A DNA stretch of 45,396 bases, from assembly GCA_026419335.1 (NCBI GenBank), contig JANZZP010000054.1, positions 1-45,396 on the forward strand, in the 5' to 3' direction. Positions 25,556-33,939 of this stretch are shown here, piece by piece. Origin of the DNA: Elusimicrobiales bacterium. Lineage in GTDB: Bacteria > Elusimicrobiota > Elusimicrobia > Elusimicrobiales > UBA9959. Numbering within the stretch: position 1 is the first letter of the stretch; each line of letters starts with the position of its first letter. The notes under the pieces were generated by a model. The model made no database searches, was not told the origin of the DNA, and worked only from the letters and a program-made list of their open reading frames with translations. Made by a program: the position numbers and the translations under genes.

Positions 25556-26227
25556 TTAATCTTTACCCATATATCCACGTTCTATACCAAAAATTATTTT
25601 AAGAGAAGTAACAGCAGCACCAATTGCTATACCTATTATTATACCCCTCTTACCAGCTGCTGACGGTACATTCATAATCCAACTCTTGATCTCACCAATA
25701 GTTGTTTGTGTCCAACCAAATATAGCGTTCCACCAACCCTCAGCAAGAGGTGTATTCCCAAGAATAACAAGTAAACCTGCTATAAACAAAAGGAAAGCTG
25801 AAAAAGATTTTATTCTGAATGATCTATATGCGGTAGATATTATAAAAAATGCTAAAACTGAAAACATTGTAGCACTTAAAGGATTATAAATATAAGAGAA
25901 AGACCATCCAAGCCAACTATTTTTACCTCCAGCTTCAGTTAGTTTTCCATCACTTATGATTGCTGCCATTATCATAACTAAAAAACCTATATATACAAAC
26001 AAACTATAACCCCAACCATCTACCTTTCTTTGAATCTTTTTATAATGAGTATAAAATAAGCTTATCATTCCTAAAAATAAAGCAAAAGCTGAAACTATAT
26101 TTTGCCATTTATTTAACCATTCAGTGTATTGTTCAGAAGTTTTATGAGGTATATAATAAGTACTTAACGTAACTATTCCAAAGAAAAAAACTATAAAAAT
26201 AGGTATTTGTTTTTTAAATATATTCAT
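25556..26227 (-). CDS. Polytopic membrane protein of the GlmL operon
   Basis: 223 residues with about five to six hydrophobic segments (near 8-25, 42-60, 75-92, 113-130, 138-155 and a weak C-terminal one at about 193-212). Short loops carry WLGWSFSYIYNPLSATMF and SLFYTHYKKIQRKVDGWG, a basic stretch likely cytoplasmic. No known transporter motif is seen. It lies 4 nt after the FN3/DUF6754-like gene and 17 nt before the next one, so it belongs to the same transcript. Function unknown. Confidence 0.6.
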   Translation of the reverse strand: MNIFKKQIPIFIVFFFGIVTLSTYYIPHKTSEQYTEWLNKWQNIVSAFALFLGMISLFYTHYKKIQRKVDGWGYSLFVYIGFLVMIMAAIISDGKLTEAGGKNSWLGWSFSYIYNPLSATMFSVLAFFIISTAYRSFRIKSFSAFLLFIAGLLVILGNTPLAEGWWNAIFGWTQTTIGEIKSWIMNVPSAAGKRGIIIGIAIGAAVTSLKIIFGIERGYMGKD

Positions 26228-26231
26228 ATTC

Positions 26232-27506
26232 TCACCTCGCTTTTAAAATATCTTTCATTATGTCAATTAATTGAATATTACCAGTTTTAGCAGCTATTAT
26301 AAAAACTATAGATAACACCACTGCAAAAATCATAAAAAGAAGTTTTCCAAAATCTTGTACCTTTAAAGCACTAACTAGCATTGGTTCCCGAGAAATATAT
26401 GCTCCTGCAGCGTAAAGCTCTTCACCTATTAGAGTATAATCACATGCAGTAACAAAAAAGGGAAGCTGATGATCTACATCTGTACCAGCTATTTGAATAG
26501 CACCAACAGAAGCGCCAACTTCAGCTAATAGCAATGACTCTGCCATAAAATATCCCATATAAAAACACGCAGCAGGTTTTTCTCTTGTAATCATACCATC
26601 TACAGCAGCAGCATAAGCGAACTGATCGGCAGTTATAAACATATTTATATCTTCTCTATATGAATCAGGTCTTTCTGCTTCAATATACGCTTGTTTTACC
26701 GTTTCTTTTGCGACAGTAAAGACAACTGGATCATAATGTGGTACTTTTAAAGTTGCATCATATTGAGCTATTTTTTTAGCAACTTCACTTAAAACAAAAA
26801 CAGAAGCGATTGTAGAAATTCCAGACATAGATCCTATGCCTGGAACATACATTACAGGTTTTCCCATCTCTGTCGCTCTTCCAACTGCTTCATCTATAGC
26901 ATCAAGTCCCGGAATTCTTCTTATAAAAAGATGTCTCTTTTTTGCATGAGAAAGCACCACAAAAAAAACTATTGAAACTAATAAAAGTATAATAAGATGG
27001 TTAGTTCTATCCAATCTAAACATATTACCTTTAACAAAGCCTTCCACAATAGGAGAAATAAATTCTTCTTTTTTATCTGGAGTAATTACTTTAACTTTAG
27101 CATATATACTAATACCATTTTTATAATTTTTAAAAAACCAATTTTCATCAAATCCAAAAGTTTTTATAATATCTAATCTAACCGAGTTTTTCTCAATTTT
27201 TTTGTTCCACATCCAAAAAGGAAGGTCTATACTTTCCCTTTTACTACTACCCCACTTTAATTCCTTAGCTTTAACCCAATTGACCTTATCAGTCGAAAGA
27301 TATATCTCGTATAAGAAATCTTTTTGTTGTGAATCTAAATCCCATTCAATTATAAGTCTATCACCTTTATCAGAAGGATAATCTATAACAGAAAGATTTT
27401 TTATTTCATATTTTAACTCTGCTTTTTTATTTACCTTTGAAGGCAGAGCGTTAAGGATGTTTATAGATAAAAACACACCTACTAAAATTAAATATTTTTT
27501 CATCAT
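26232..27506 (-). CDS. FN3-like ectodomain and DUF6754-like cytoplasmic domain membrane protein
   Basis: 424 residues. Signal peptide about 1-20, then a beta-rich FN3-like ectodomain (about 30-165: GDRLIIEWDLDSQQKDFLYE, STDKVNWVKAKEL). A membrane helix near 174-190 is followed by a basic stop (HAKKRHLFIRR), and a conserved soluble domain of about 190 residues follows: GLDAIDEAVGRATEMGKPVM, YVPGIGSMSG, ITADQFAYAAAVDGMI, GTDVDHQLPFFVTACDY. A last helix lies at about 395-415. I recall this architecture as DUF6754, from memory. Two ATGs stand side by side (27506 and 27503) without a Shine-Dalgarno. First gene of the ten-gene operon. Confidence 0.65.
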   Translation of the reverse strand: MMKKYLILVGVFLSINILNALPSKVNKKAELKYEIKNLSVIDYPSDKGDRLIIEWDLDSQQKDFLYEIYLSTDKVNWVKAKELKWGSSKRESIDLPFWMWNKKIEKNSVRLDIIKTFGFDENWFFKNYKNGISIYAKVKVITPDKKEEFISPIVEGFVKGNMFRLDRTNHLIILLLVSIVFFVVLSHAKKRHLFIRRIPGLDAIDEAVGRATEMGKPVMYVPGIGSMSGISTIASVFVLSEVAKKIAQYDATLKVPHYDPVVFTVAKETVKQAYIEAERPDSYREDINMFITADQFAYAAAVDGMITREKPAACFYMGYFMAESLLLAEVGASVGAIQIAGTDVDHQLPFFVTACDYTLIGEELYAAGAYISREPMLVSALKVQDFGKLLFMIFAVVLSIVFIIAAKTGNIQLIDIMKDILKAR

Positions 27507-27514
27507 AATTAACT

Positions 27515-27543
27515 AATATAACATTTTTATTTTTGAAAATCAA
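27515..27543 (-). promoter_or_regulatory. Possible promoter for the ten-gene GlmL/DUF6754 operon
   Basis: On the minus strand TTGATT (27538-27543) and TATATT (27515-27520) are separated by 17 nt. Transcription would start only about 1-3 nt before the ATG at 27506, and no Shine-Dalgarno is present, so the first gene would be leaderless or nearly so. AT-rich sequence gives many such matches by chance. Confidence 0.3.
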
Positions 27544-27591
27544 TATTATATTGTATTTGGATATAATGTTCAACAACAGAAGAAAAGTGAA

Positions 27592-28580
27592 ATGTTAAAA
27601 ATTATAAAATGGTTCCTGACCAGGATTTTTGATTTACCAAACCTTAGTATGGATTAAACCAACTCTTTTCATATTTTGCCTAAATCTCCACTAAAACCTA
27701 AAAGAAAATTATCTCAAGATGTTATTCAACTTATTATTAAACAAGAAAGACTTAAAACTAATTATGGCAAAAAAATTGTATAGATGGTTAAAAGATAATT
27801 ATATGCTTTCTTTATCTGAAAATACTATTAAATAATCTTTGCAAGTTTAATTTATCTAAACCATGTAAGCAAAGAGCCAGATATAAAGGAATTTCTTATT
27901 ATAATCATCAAGATTTAAAGCCTTTAGAACACTTCCAAATTGATACTAAAGAAATTCTTGATTCTAAAACTCTACCAAAACAAGTATATAAACATATCAT
28001 AATAAGAGGTTTTCTCTTTATCAGTATAGGAGCTATAGATATTAAGACAAGGATGAAGTTCTTAGGTTATGCTTACTTAAACAACAGAATTAATGCTTTA
28101 ACTTGTATGCATTTGCTTGTATCTCATCTTAGAACTCACAACATCACTCACAGGTTATATTTCCAGACTGATTGGGGAACTTAAGTTCAGCGGTTTTTCT
28201 CATATTATATAGCTTAAACTTCCTAATATCCTTTTGAGCCTATTAATGTATATTTGCTTAAAATAAGGGAAAGTAAATGGACTGATAACGCTTATGTAGA
28301 GAGAACTCATAGAACTGATGATGAGGAGTTTTATATACCTAAACTGCTTAATATGGATAATATTCAGAATTTCTTTAGAACTGCTTATGGATATGTGGTT
28401 CATTTTAACACAAAAAGACCTCATTATGGCAAATATATGAACGAATCTACACCTTTTGAGATGCTAAAAAGATTTATGCCTAACATAACTAAGTCTATAT
28501 CCTATTTGCCACCTTTAATATTTGATTTTGTTTCTTCTGATAATATTATGCTCTCTCAGACTATCTTGAGGAGCTTTTAG
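27592..28580 (+). pseudogene. Decayed DDE transposase (IS481/IS3-like integrase core)
   Basis: Pieces of one transposase can be read across frames: KRKLSQDVIQLIIKQERLKT (near 27710), WLKDNYMLSLSENTIK, then FQIDTKE with the first catalytic Asp (27942-27944), YFQTDWGT with the second Asp (28170-28172), and NAYVERTHRTDDEEFY with the catalytic Glu (28299-28301). HFNTKRPHYGK follows. At least three in-frame stops and several frameshifts break it, one in an A7 run near 27770. The last 108 codons (28254-28580) are still open. No terminal inverted repeats or target duplication could be made out, so the element is old and immobile. Confidence 0.85.
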
Positions 28581-28853
28581 ATGTATTAGGTGTTTAAAAT
28601 GTTACTAACAGTTATTAAATTATAAAATATTTAAAATCTAAATAAACAATTTTGTTGTTTATTAGAATTATATAAAACTGTTTTAATAAGAAAAAGCATA
28701 CAAATCTGAAAGATTAAAGCAAGTATAATACTGTAAATTCCTAAAAAATATGGATAATAAAAAGTAAATCTATATGACTTGAAGTAAATAAAATTTTTTC
28801 TCTAATCATTAAGGAATATCACTTTTATTAGATATTAATGAACATTAAAAATT
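28581..28853. other. AT-rich gap with no gene recognised
   Basis: About 270 nt of very AT-rich sequence between the transposase remnant and the lipoprotein gene. It contains short A and T tracts but no ORF, no hairpin with a GC-rich stem and no promoter I would trust. The remaining end of the insertion element may lie here. Confidence 0.5.
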
Positions 28854-30032
28854 TTAAAAATTAAATACTAATCCTATATTATAACCAGTTTTAGAATCTA
28901 AAAATGAACTATAAAAATATTCATACTCAAGATACAATTTTGTTTTAGTATAAATCAGGTACTCAATTCCATAACATAATGAAAAACCTATCGGAGATTT
29001 ATTTGAATCATATTGTGATTTCCTTAAATGCGATAAACCTCCCCCTACAAGTAAGTAATTGTTAAAAAGGCTATTTCTAAATACACTATACTCAATTGCT
29101 AGCATACTAGAAAAGTCACTTATTTTATCATTATAACTAATACTTGTAAATATATTTCCATTCCAATGCAAAAAAGTTTTAGAAATTTTTGATGTATATT
29201 TTTTTGTCCTAAAATTTAAGGAAAATTTTTGAAAAGGAATTTTTATACCAAAATTAAAAGGATAATTAAGAATTGTATCATCTGCTTTTTCCCATCCCAA
29301 ACCAATTCCTAAATACATTTCCATTTTTAATTTGTTTTTTTGATATACTGATTCATTATTTTTTCTTTCTTCAATTGGATACGAATATGGCTTAGAATTA
29401 GAATTTTCTAAAAATTTATTTTCAAATTTTTTTATTGTATCACTAACATTTCCTATAACAGTACCTGCAGCTAATATTTGAGCATTTTCTGATGAAATTA
29501 TTTCATAGAATAGATGTGTCCGTGCAGTTCTATTTAACGAAATTGGATCCTCTTCATAATAATTAATTCCACTATCTAATACTCTATAAGCAAATATTAA
29601 ATCTACTGGAATAAAGGAAGTGTTATTTGAGCTTGAGATAGTTAAAGTGTTTACGTAAATATTATAAAAGTCTGTATTTATATATTTTGAAGTTATGTTA
29701 TATTTCTGATCAGAATTTTCTTTAAAAATAAAATTAAAGAGTCCAATATCTCTCTCTAAAACATTTTTTCTAGAACTAACAAAGCTTTCAATTAATGCAT
29801 CCCTAACTATGTTAGAGATTTTAGCATCGTTAGTGGTTTTCTGATCAATATTATAAATGCCAATCTTCTTATTGGCAATGATAAAGTTTTCTTTCTCTAT
29901 AATCTTTTTACCTGCATCTTTAGCTGATTTATATAATAACTCATAAGCAAATTCCTTTTTGCTTATATTTGAATAACATCCGGGTAATGAAATAAGTATT
30001 ATTAACAAAGAATATCTCTTAATCATTTCCAT
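28854..30032 (-). CDS. Lipoprotein with FlgO-like N-terminal and beta-barrel-like C-terminal part
   Basis: 392 residues. A lipoprotein signal peptide ends in the lipobox LPGC (Cys at about residue 18). The part from about 50 to 200 (KIGIYNIDQKTT, SNIVRDALIESFVSSRKNVLERD, YRVLDSGINYYEEDP, AQILAAGTVIGNV) has the alpha/beta pattern of FlgO/CsgG-like periplasmic domains. From about 235 on, amphipathic strands run to the C-terminus ...IGLVFNF with a terminal Phe, as outer-membrane barrels do. AGAGG stands 5 nt before the ATG. A lipid-anchored protein ending in a barrel is unusual. It lies in the accessory island without partners. Confidence 0.6.
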   Translation of the reverse strand: MEMIKRYSLLIILISLPGCYSNISKKEFAYELLYKSAKDAGKKIIEKENFIIANKKIGIYNIDQKTTNDAKISNIVRDALIESFVSSRKNVLERDIGLFNFIFKENSDQKYNITSKYINTDFYNIYVNTLTISSSNNTSFIPVDLIFAYRVLDSGINYYEEDPISLNRTARTHLFYEIISSENAQILAAGTVIGNVSDTIKKFENKFLENSNSKPYSYPIEERKNNESVYQKNKLKMEMYLGIGLGWEKADDTILNYPFNFGIKIPFQKFSLNFRTKKYTSKISKTFLHWNGNIFTSISYNDKISDFSSMLAIEYSVFRNSLFNNYLLVGGGLSHLRKSQYDSNKSPIGFSLCYGIEYLIYTKTKLYLEYEYFYSSFLDSKTGYNIGLVFNF

Positions 30033-30072
30033 ATTAACCTCTAATCAAATTTTTATTATACAATATTATGTT

Positions 30073-30345
30073 ATAACATTTACTAAAAAGATAGGGATAA
30101 TAGTTCTAATAATTATACTAATAACCCCCTTATTTATAATTTACAATGTAAAAATACTAATAAATTATAATGGACTTGAGTTTACTATATATTTATTTTT
30201 TATCATTGTAAACTTTTTAATAAAATTTTCTATTATTTCCAAACTTATAAATACAATTTCTTTATTTTACTTTCCATTAGCGATTGTTTATATTATATTT
30301 CTAAACTATACACTATTTGAAAATTTTTACGTTAAAAGCTATTAA
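30073..30345 (+). CDS. Possible small membrane ORF lacking an ATG (remnant)
   Basis: An open frame of about 90 codons without a stop in this very AT-rich gap (30033-30615). It reads as three hydrophobic stretches: IGIIVLIIILITPLFIIYNV, TIYLFFIIVNFLIKFSII and ISLFYFPLAIVYIIFLNYTL, with Lys at the edges. No ATG, GTG or TTG in frame and no Shine-Dalgarno was found, so it may be the tail of a broken gene or use a rare start. A frame this long is unlikely by chance where stops are frequent. The rest of the gap (30346-30615) shows nothing. Confidence 0.3.
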   Translation: MTFTKKIGIIVLIIILITPLFIIYNVKILINYNGLEFTIYLFFIIVNFLIKFSIISKLINTISLFYFPLAIVYIIFLNYTLFENFYVKSY

Positions 30346-30615
30346 TTCATAGAAACATAAAAATTTTTGAACAAAAAATTTCTGTCAAAGAATTTGTAAT
30401 TTTTATTAAAACTAATTCTATAAAAGCAATCAATCGAAAATATCCAATTAAAAGACTGATTCGTGAGTTAAAAGCTTACAAGTTTAAGTGTAAAGTCAAA
30501 GGTATATTTGCTAATATAATATTTGCCAAAAATCTATTATTTAATTGTATTTTAAGTATTTTAAATATCAATTTAGTTTCTAAAATTCACCTTTTACAGT
30601 TAAATAAGTCTTTTC

Positions 30616-30852
30616 TTAGCTTTTGTTCAAAAAACCAGATAATAACTTGGCTAAATGTTCTCCGCTTTCTGTGCCAGATTCTATCGTGCAGATGGGACGT
30701 TTAGATGATATTTTATAGTTCGTTTCAAGTTTTACTTTCGCTTTGCCGTATATAAGTTCGGTCTCTTTTAATGCCATGGCAAATAATACTTTCAATGTGT
30801 TCAGCATCGCCTTTTGACCTTTTAAAATAAATTTATACTTCCCATGTCTCAT
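30616..30852 (-). CDS. Orphan small protein, family not recognised
   Basis: 78 residues, basic N-terminus. The pattern LNTLKVLFAMALKETELIYG, then KVKLETNYKIS, then RPICTIESGTESGEHLAKLL and GFLNKS has a compact alpha/beta look. The last part may be cut short, since the frame ends abruptly. No Shine-Dalgarno lies before the ATG and a stop is close upstream. Its G+C content is visibly higher than the surrounding AT-rich DNA, so it may be a fragment of transferred DNA. I cannot name a family. Confidence 0.4.
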   Translation of the reverse strand: MRHGKYKFILKGQKAMLNTLKVLFAMALKETELIYGKAKVKLETNYKISSKRPICTIESGTESGEHLAKLLSGFLNKS

Positions 30853-30958
30853 AACTCGCTCTACTTATAAAGACGAAATGAATATATTAAACTGACGAAA
30901 AATTTATATAATGGAAAAATATAATATTTTAGATATATGGTATTTCTAAAATTCAAAT

Positions 30959-30963
30959 GGAGG
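30959..30963 (+). promoter_or_regulatory. Shine-Dalgarno GGAGG that moves the helicase start to 30969
   Basis: GGAGG lies at 30959-30963, 5 nt before the ATG at 30969. The earlier ATG at 30957 overlaps this element and has no Shine-Dalgarno of its own. The likely first residue is therefore Met of MGWVSC, four residues shorter than the longest frame. Confidence 0.7.
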
Positions 30964-30968
30964 ATTTT

Positions 30969-33095
30969 ATGGGATGGGTAAGTTGTCAAGAAGATATCTT
31001 TGAGCGTTATGAGGAATCAAGTTTTTATAATACACCCCAAGAACCCCAATATAACTTTCAAGATTTTAATACTCACAATAATCCTATAAAAGATAAGATA
31101 GATAAAATTATTAGCAAAATAAATTATATTATTAGTGAAATCAAAGGTAAAACTGAATATGGCGAAATAATAAAAGAAAAACAAGAAGAGATAAAAAAAT
31201 TTAAAGATAATAGATGTATAGATGAACATACTTTTTATACTATAAAAAAACTTTACTTTGAAATAATTTTTCTATCCATCGTAAAAAATAATAGGTATGA
31301 CATTTCCAAAATAAACGAATTAAATTTATCTAACGAACAAAATAAATACGTAGAACTAAATAATGATGGTTATTTTAGGATTATAGGAGCTTCTGGAACT
31401 GGTAAAACTGTTATACTTTTAAAAAGAGCAGTAAGAATAGCAAAAGAAAAGGAAAAAAAGATTGTTAGAATATTTACAGCAAATAAATCATTAGCTGCCT
31501 ATATTGATACTTTATCTCAAAAAATTTACAGTTCAAACAATCTCTATTGTCATGATATATATTCATTCTTTCAAAAAGCTTTAGAAATACTTGAATGTAG
31601 AGGTTATAATTTTACAGATTTAAATAGAGCTAAAGAAATTGCAAATAACAATAAAGCCAAACAAAAACAGTCATCGAAATTATTAGATAGAGTTAGAAAT
31701 ATAGTATACCTTGAAACAATATCAGACCCTTTTGAAAAAAAATATACTTATGAATCATGGCATGAGTTTTTAAAAAAAAGAAAAATAACTCTAAATGATT
31801 ATCCTCTAAACCAAATTTTGGAGTCTAAGAATATAAAAAATGTTTTGATAGATGTTGGCAAACTGAATAATAATAATTGGGATAAAGATTTATATTCCAT
31901 ATTTTGTTCAATTATAAAAGAAGATTTAAATGATTTTAAGGTAGATGATAAATTATTGAAAGAATTCAAAGAAGAAATAATAAAAAATGAAGGTAAAAAC
32001 TACAGCTATGAAAAAATTTTGTACAATAGACTAAATAAATTTTTGAATTATGATGCTGATATTGAAAACTTTTTACGTGAAGAAATATCTTATTGTAGAA
32101 GTTTTGCTACTTATAATGATTATATTGAACATACTAGAACAGGGAGAAAAGTTTCACTAACGAAGAAAGAAAGACTAATGATTATCTATATTGCTGAAGA
32201 TTGGCATGATTGGCTTATAGCTGGAGAAATTTCAGATGAGGAAAAAATATGTAAAGATTTAGAGAGAAATTTAAGAGATACCGAAAACCTAAAAAAAATA
32301 CGAGAAAGACTATCAACAGATTATGTGTTAATAGATGAAATTCAAGATATACCGCAAATTGCTATAAAAATACTTTTAAGTTTAGTACCGGAAAGAAAAA
32401 ATTTCTTTTTCACAGGTGATTTAAGACAAAAAACTAAAATTTCTTCAGTTAGATTAAAAAATTTAGGATTAGATTTTAGAGGTAAATCATTTATTTTACA
32501 AAAAAATTACAGAAATACTAAAGCAATTCTTGAAGCTGCTCATTTTTTAATTAAAAATTTTACTATTCCAGAAAATGATGAAATAGAAATAATAGATCCT
32601 CAATATTCTAACTATTCAGGAGTAAAACCTATAGTTTTTAATATAGATCATTTTAAAAATAACTTTACACATCAAAATTTCATAGTGGAGAACGTTAAAC
32701 TTAGATTAAATGTTGTTAAATCAATAGCTGTGGTTTCTGAAAATAAAAAAATTATAAGAGAGGTAGTAGATTTATTAGAAAGAGAAAAGATAATCTATAA
32801 AGAAATTCAACCAAATGAAACAGCTTTTTTAATGGATAATAATGATGCAAAAATTTTCCTTTCGGATATGGCATCAGTAAAAGGTTATGAATTTGATAGC
32901 GTAATTATTGCTGATATGTCCGACTCTAAATTTCCTACCAAAAATTCAAATGATCCAGAATTATGGAGAGAAATTACAAAATTATATGTCGCTATGACAA
33001 GAGCAAGAGATGAATTAATTTTTACTTATGAAGGTAAGAAAAGCTATATTTTTGATTATTTTGAAGATAAAGTAGATTATGTTATTATTAAATAG
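30969..33095 (+). CDS. Superfamily I (UvrD/Rep-like) DNA helicase in accessory island
   Basis: 708 residues. The first ~130 residues are charged and helical with no known domain. Walker A is GASGTGKT near residue 140. Motif Ia and the TANKS segment follow, a long insertion (about 200-440) holds no recognised domain, Walker B is VLIDEIQD near 452, motif III is TGDLRQKTKISS near 480, motif IV is FILQKNYRNTKA near 510, motif V is VKGYEFDSVIIAD near 640, and motif VI is VAMTRARDELIF near 674. Order and motifs make it a UvrD-like motor. No nuclease domain is seen at either end. The position next to transposase remnants suggests a stand-alone defence or mobile-element helicase (inference). Confidence 0.85.
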   Translation: MGWVSCQEDIFERYEESSFYNTPQEPQYNFQDFNTHNNPIKDKIDKIISKINYIISEIKGKTEYGEIIKEKQEEIKKFKDNRCIDEHTFYTIKKLYFEIIFLSIVKNNRYDISKINELNLSNEQNKYVELNNDGYFRIIGASGTGKTVILLKRAVRIAKEKEKKIVRIFTANKSLAAYIDTLSQKIYSSNNLYCHDIYSFFQKALEILECRGYNFTDLNRAKEIANNNKAKQKQSSKLLDRVRNIVYLETISDPFEKKYTYESWHEFLKKRKITLNDYPLNQILESKNIKNVLIDVGKLNNNNWDKDLYSIFCSIIKEDLNDFKVDDKLLKEFKEEIIKNEGKNYSYEKILYNRLNKFLNYDADIENFLREEISYCRSFATYNDYIEHTRTGRKVSLTKKERLMIIYIAEDWHDWLIAGEISDEEKICKDLERNLRDTENLKKIRERLSTDYVLIDEIQDIPQIAIKILLSLVPERKNFFFTGDLRQKTKISSVRLKNLGLDFRGKSFILQKNYRNTKAILEAAHFLIKNFTIPENDEIEIIDPQYSNYSGVKPIVFNIDHFKNNFTHQNFIVENVKLRLNVVKSIAVVSENKKIIREVVDLLEREKIIYKEIQPNETAFLMDNNDAKIFLSDMASVKGYEFDSVIIADMSDSKFPTKNSNDPELWREITKLYVAMTRARDELIFTYEGKKSYIFDYFEDKVDYVIIK

Positions 33096-33111
33096 ACTTT
33101 AAAAAAATAAG

Positions 33112-33129
33112 TTTGTGTATCCACACAAA
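33112..33129. other. Perfect 7-bp hairpin just after the helicase gene
   Basis: TTTGTGT and ACACAAA flank a 4-nt loop ATCC, 17 nt past the helicase stop. It is AT-rich and followed only by four T, so it is a weak terminator at best. The loop and right arm contain GTATCCACA, which differs at one base from the DnaA-box consensus TTATCCACA. A single near-match in AT-rich DNA means little. Confidence 0.35.
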
Positions 33130-33474
33130 ATTTTACCTATTATTTTCTTGTTAATAAAAAGTATAATTAGATTTATATTTAATTTACAACATTTATTATA
33201 TCTTTTAACTTTGTTTTTTAGTTTTTTAAACCAATAGTTTATTGTTGTTCTTAGGTATTTAAATGTATATTTGTCTCTGTGATATTTCCTTCTTCAAATA
33301 TAAGTATGTCTTATAAAGCACGAAACTGAGATGAGAGGTTTTCAATGGCTAATTTTAGTTAAATGTTTTCTATATTAGCAGACAATGTGCGTAGTTTCTA
33401 TACATATTATATTTTCCAAGGTCTAAGTTCTTTTATTATTACTCTCTTATACTCCCAAGTTTCTGTCGGTAACT
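33130..33474. other. Gap with broken reading frames, no intact gene
   Basis: About 345 nt between the hairpin and the transposase remnant. The minus strand continues the neighbouring transposase for a few residues after its stop (SYRQKLGSIRE) and then breaks up in all frames. The stretch is T-rich on the + strand and shows no tRNA-like or structured segment. Confidence 0.5.
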
Positions 33475-33774
33475 TTATATAAACTCCCTTATCTCTCCAG
33501 GCACCTTACTCATCCTCCGCCTTATCGAGCTCCTGCTTAATGCCACTAAACTCCTTATCTCATTGTTATTCTCTCGTAATATCTTCTTCCATGCATATAT
33601 CGTTGATTTACATACTCCAAATGCTTGTCTCGTTGCTTCTAATCCATATCTGTCATAAAATTCTATTATCTTCATTCGCCTTTGGGCTATATCTATTCCA
33701 GTTATATTTACCCTATCTATTCGCCTTTTAAGTTCTACTAATGATTTATAGTGGGGGATATTAAAATATTTCAC
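33475..33774 (-). pseudogene. Transposase N-terminal helix-turn-helix fragment
   Basis: 99 codons starting at a GTG (33774) with AGGAGG 6 nt upstream. Residues 27-60 form a helix-turn-helix: RRMKIIEFYDRYGLEATRQA, FGVCKSTIYAWKK. This is the start of an integrase-type transposase; the frame ends early at REFI and homology resumes out of frame for some ten residues. The catalytic DDE part is absent. The translation start is intact, so a short HTH protein could still be made. The element is related in type to the remnant at 27592-28580, but it is not proven to be the same family. Confidence 0.7.
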
Positions 33775-33939
33775 AATGGACCTCCTTTTACATTAAAACT
33801 ATATACCTTATTAGTCCATTATGTGTAGGAAATTATTCAGCTTTAATATTTTAAAATCAAGTTAAATAAAAATAATATTGTTTTAATATTTTGGGGTAGA
33901 TTTATATTTTTTGTATTAATTATTTACTTAAAAAATATT

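Noticed and set aside
30957..30968. Longer helicase start at 30957
   Set aside because: GGAGG at 30959-30963 lies on this ATG and serves the ATG at 30969 instead.
33117..33125. DnaA-box-like GTATCCACA near the strand-composition flip
   Set aside because: It is a single near-match in AT-rich DNA; perfect boxes also occur by chance inside coding DNA (for example at 35165-35173). There is no cluster, no dnaA or dnaN gene and no AT-rich unwinding element tied to boxes, so I do not call an origin.
33130..33474. A second, IS1-like transposase in the gap after the helicase
   Set aside because: Some translated stretches looked suggestive but only by mixing three frames; no catalytic residues line up.
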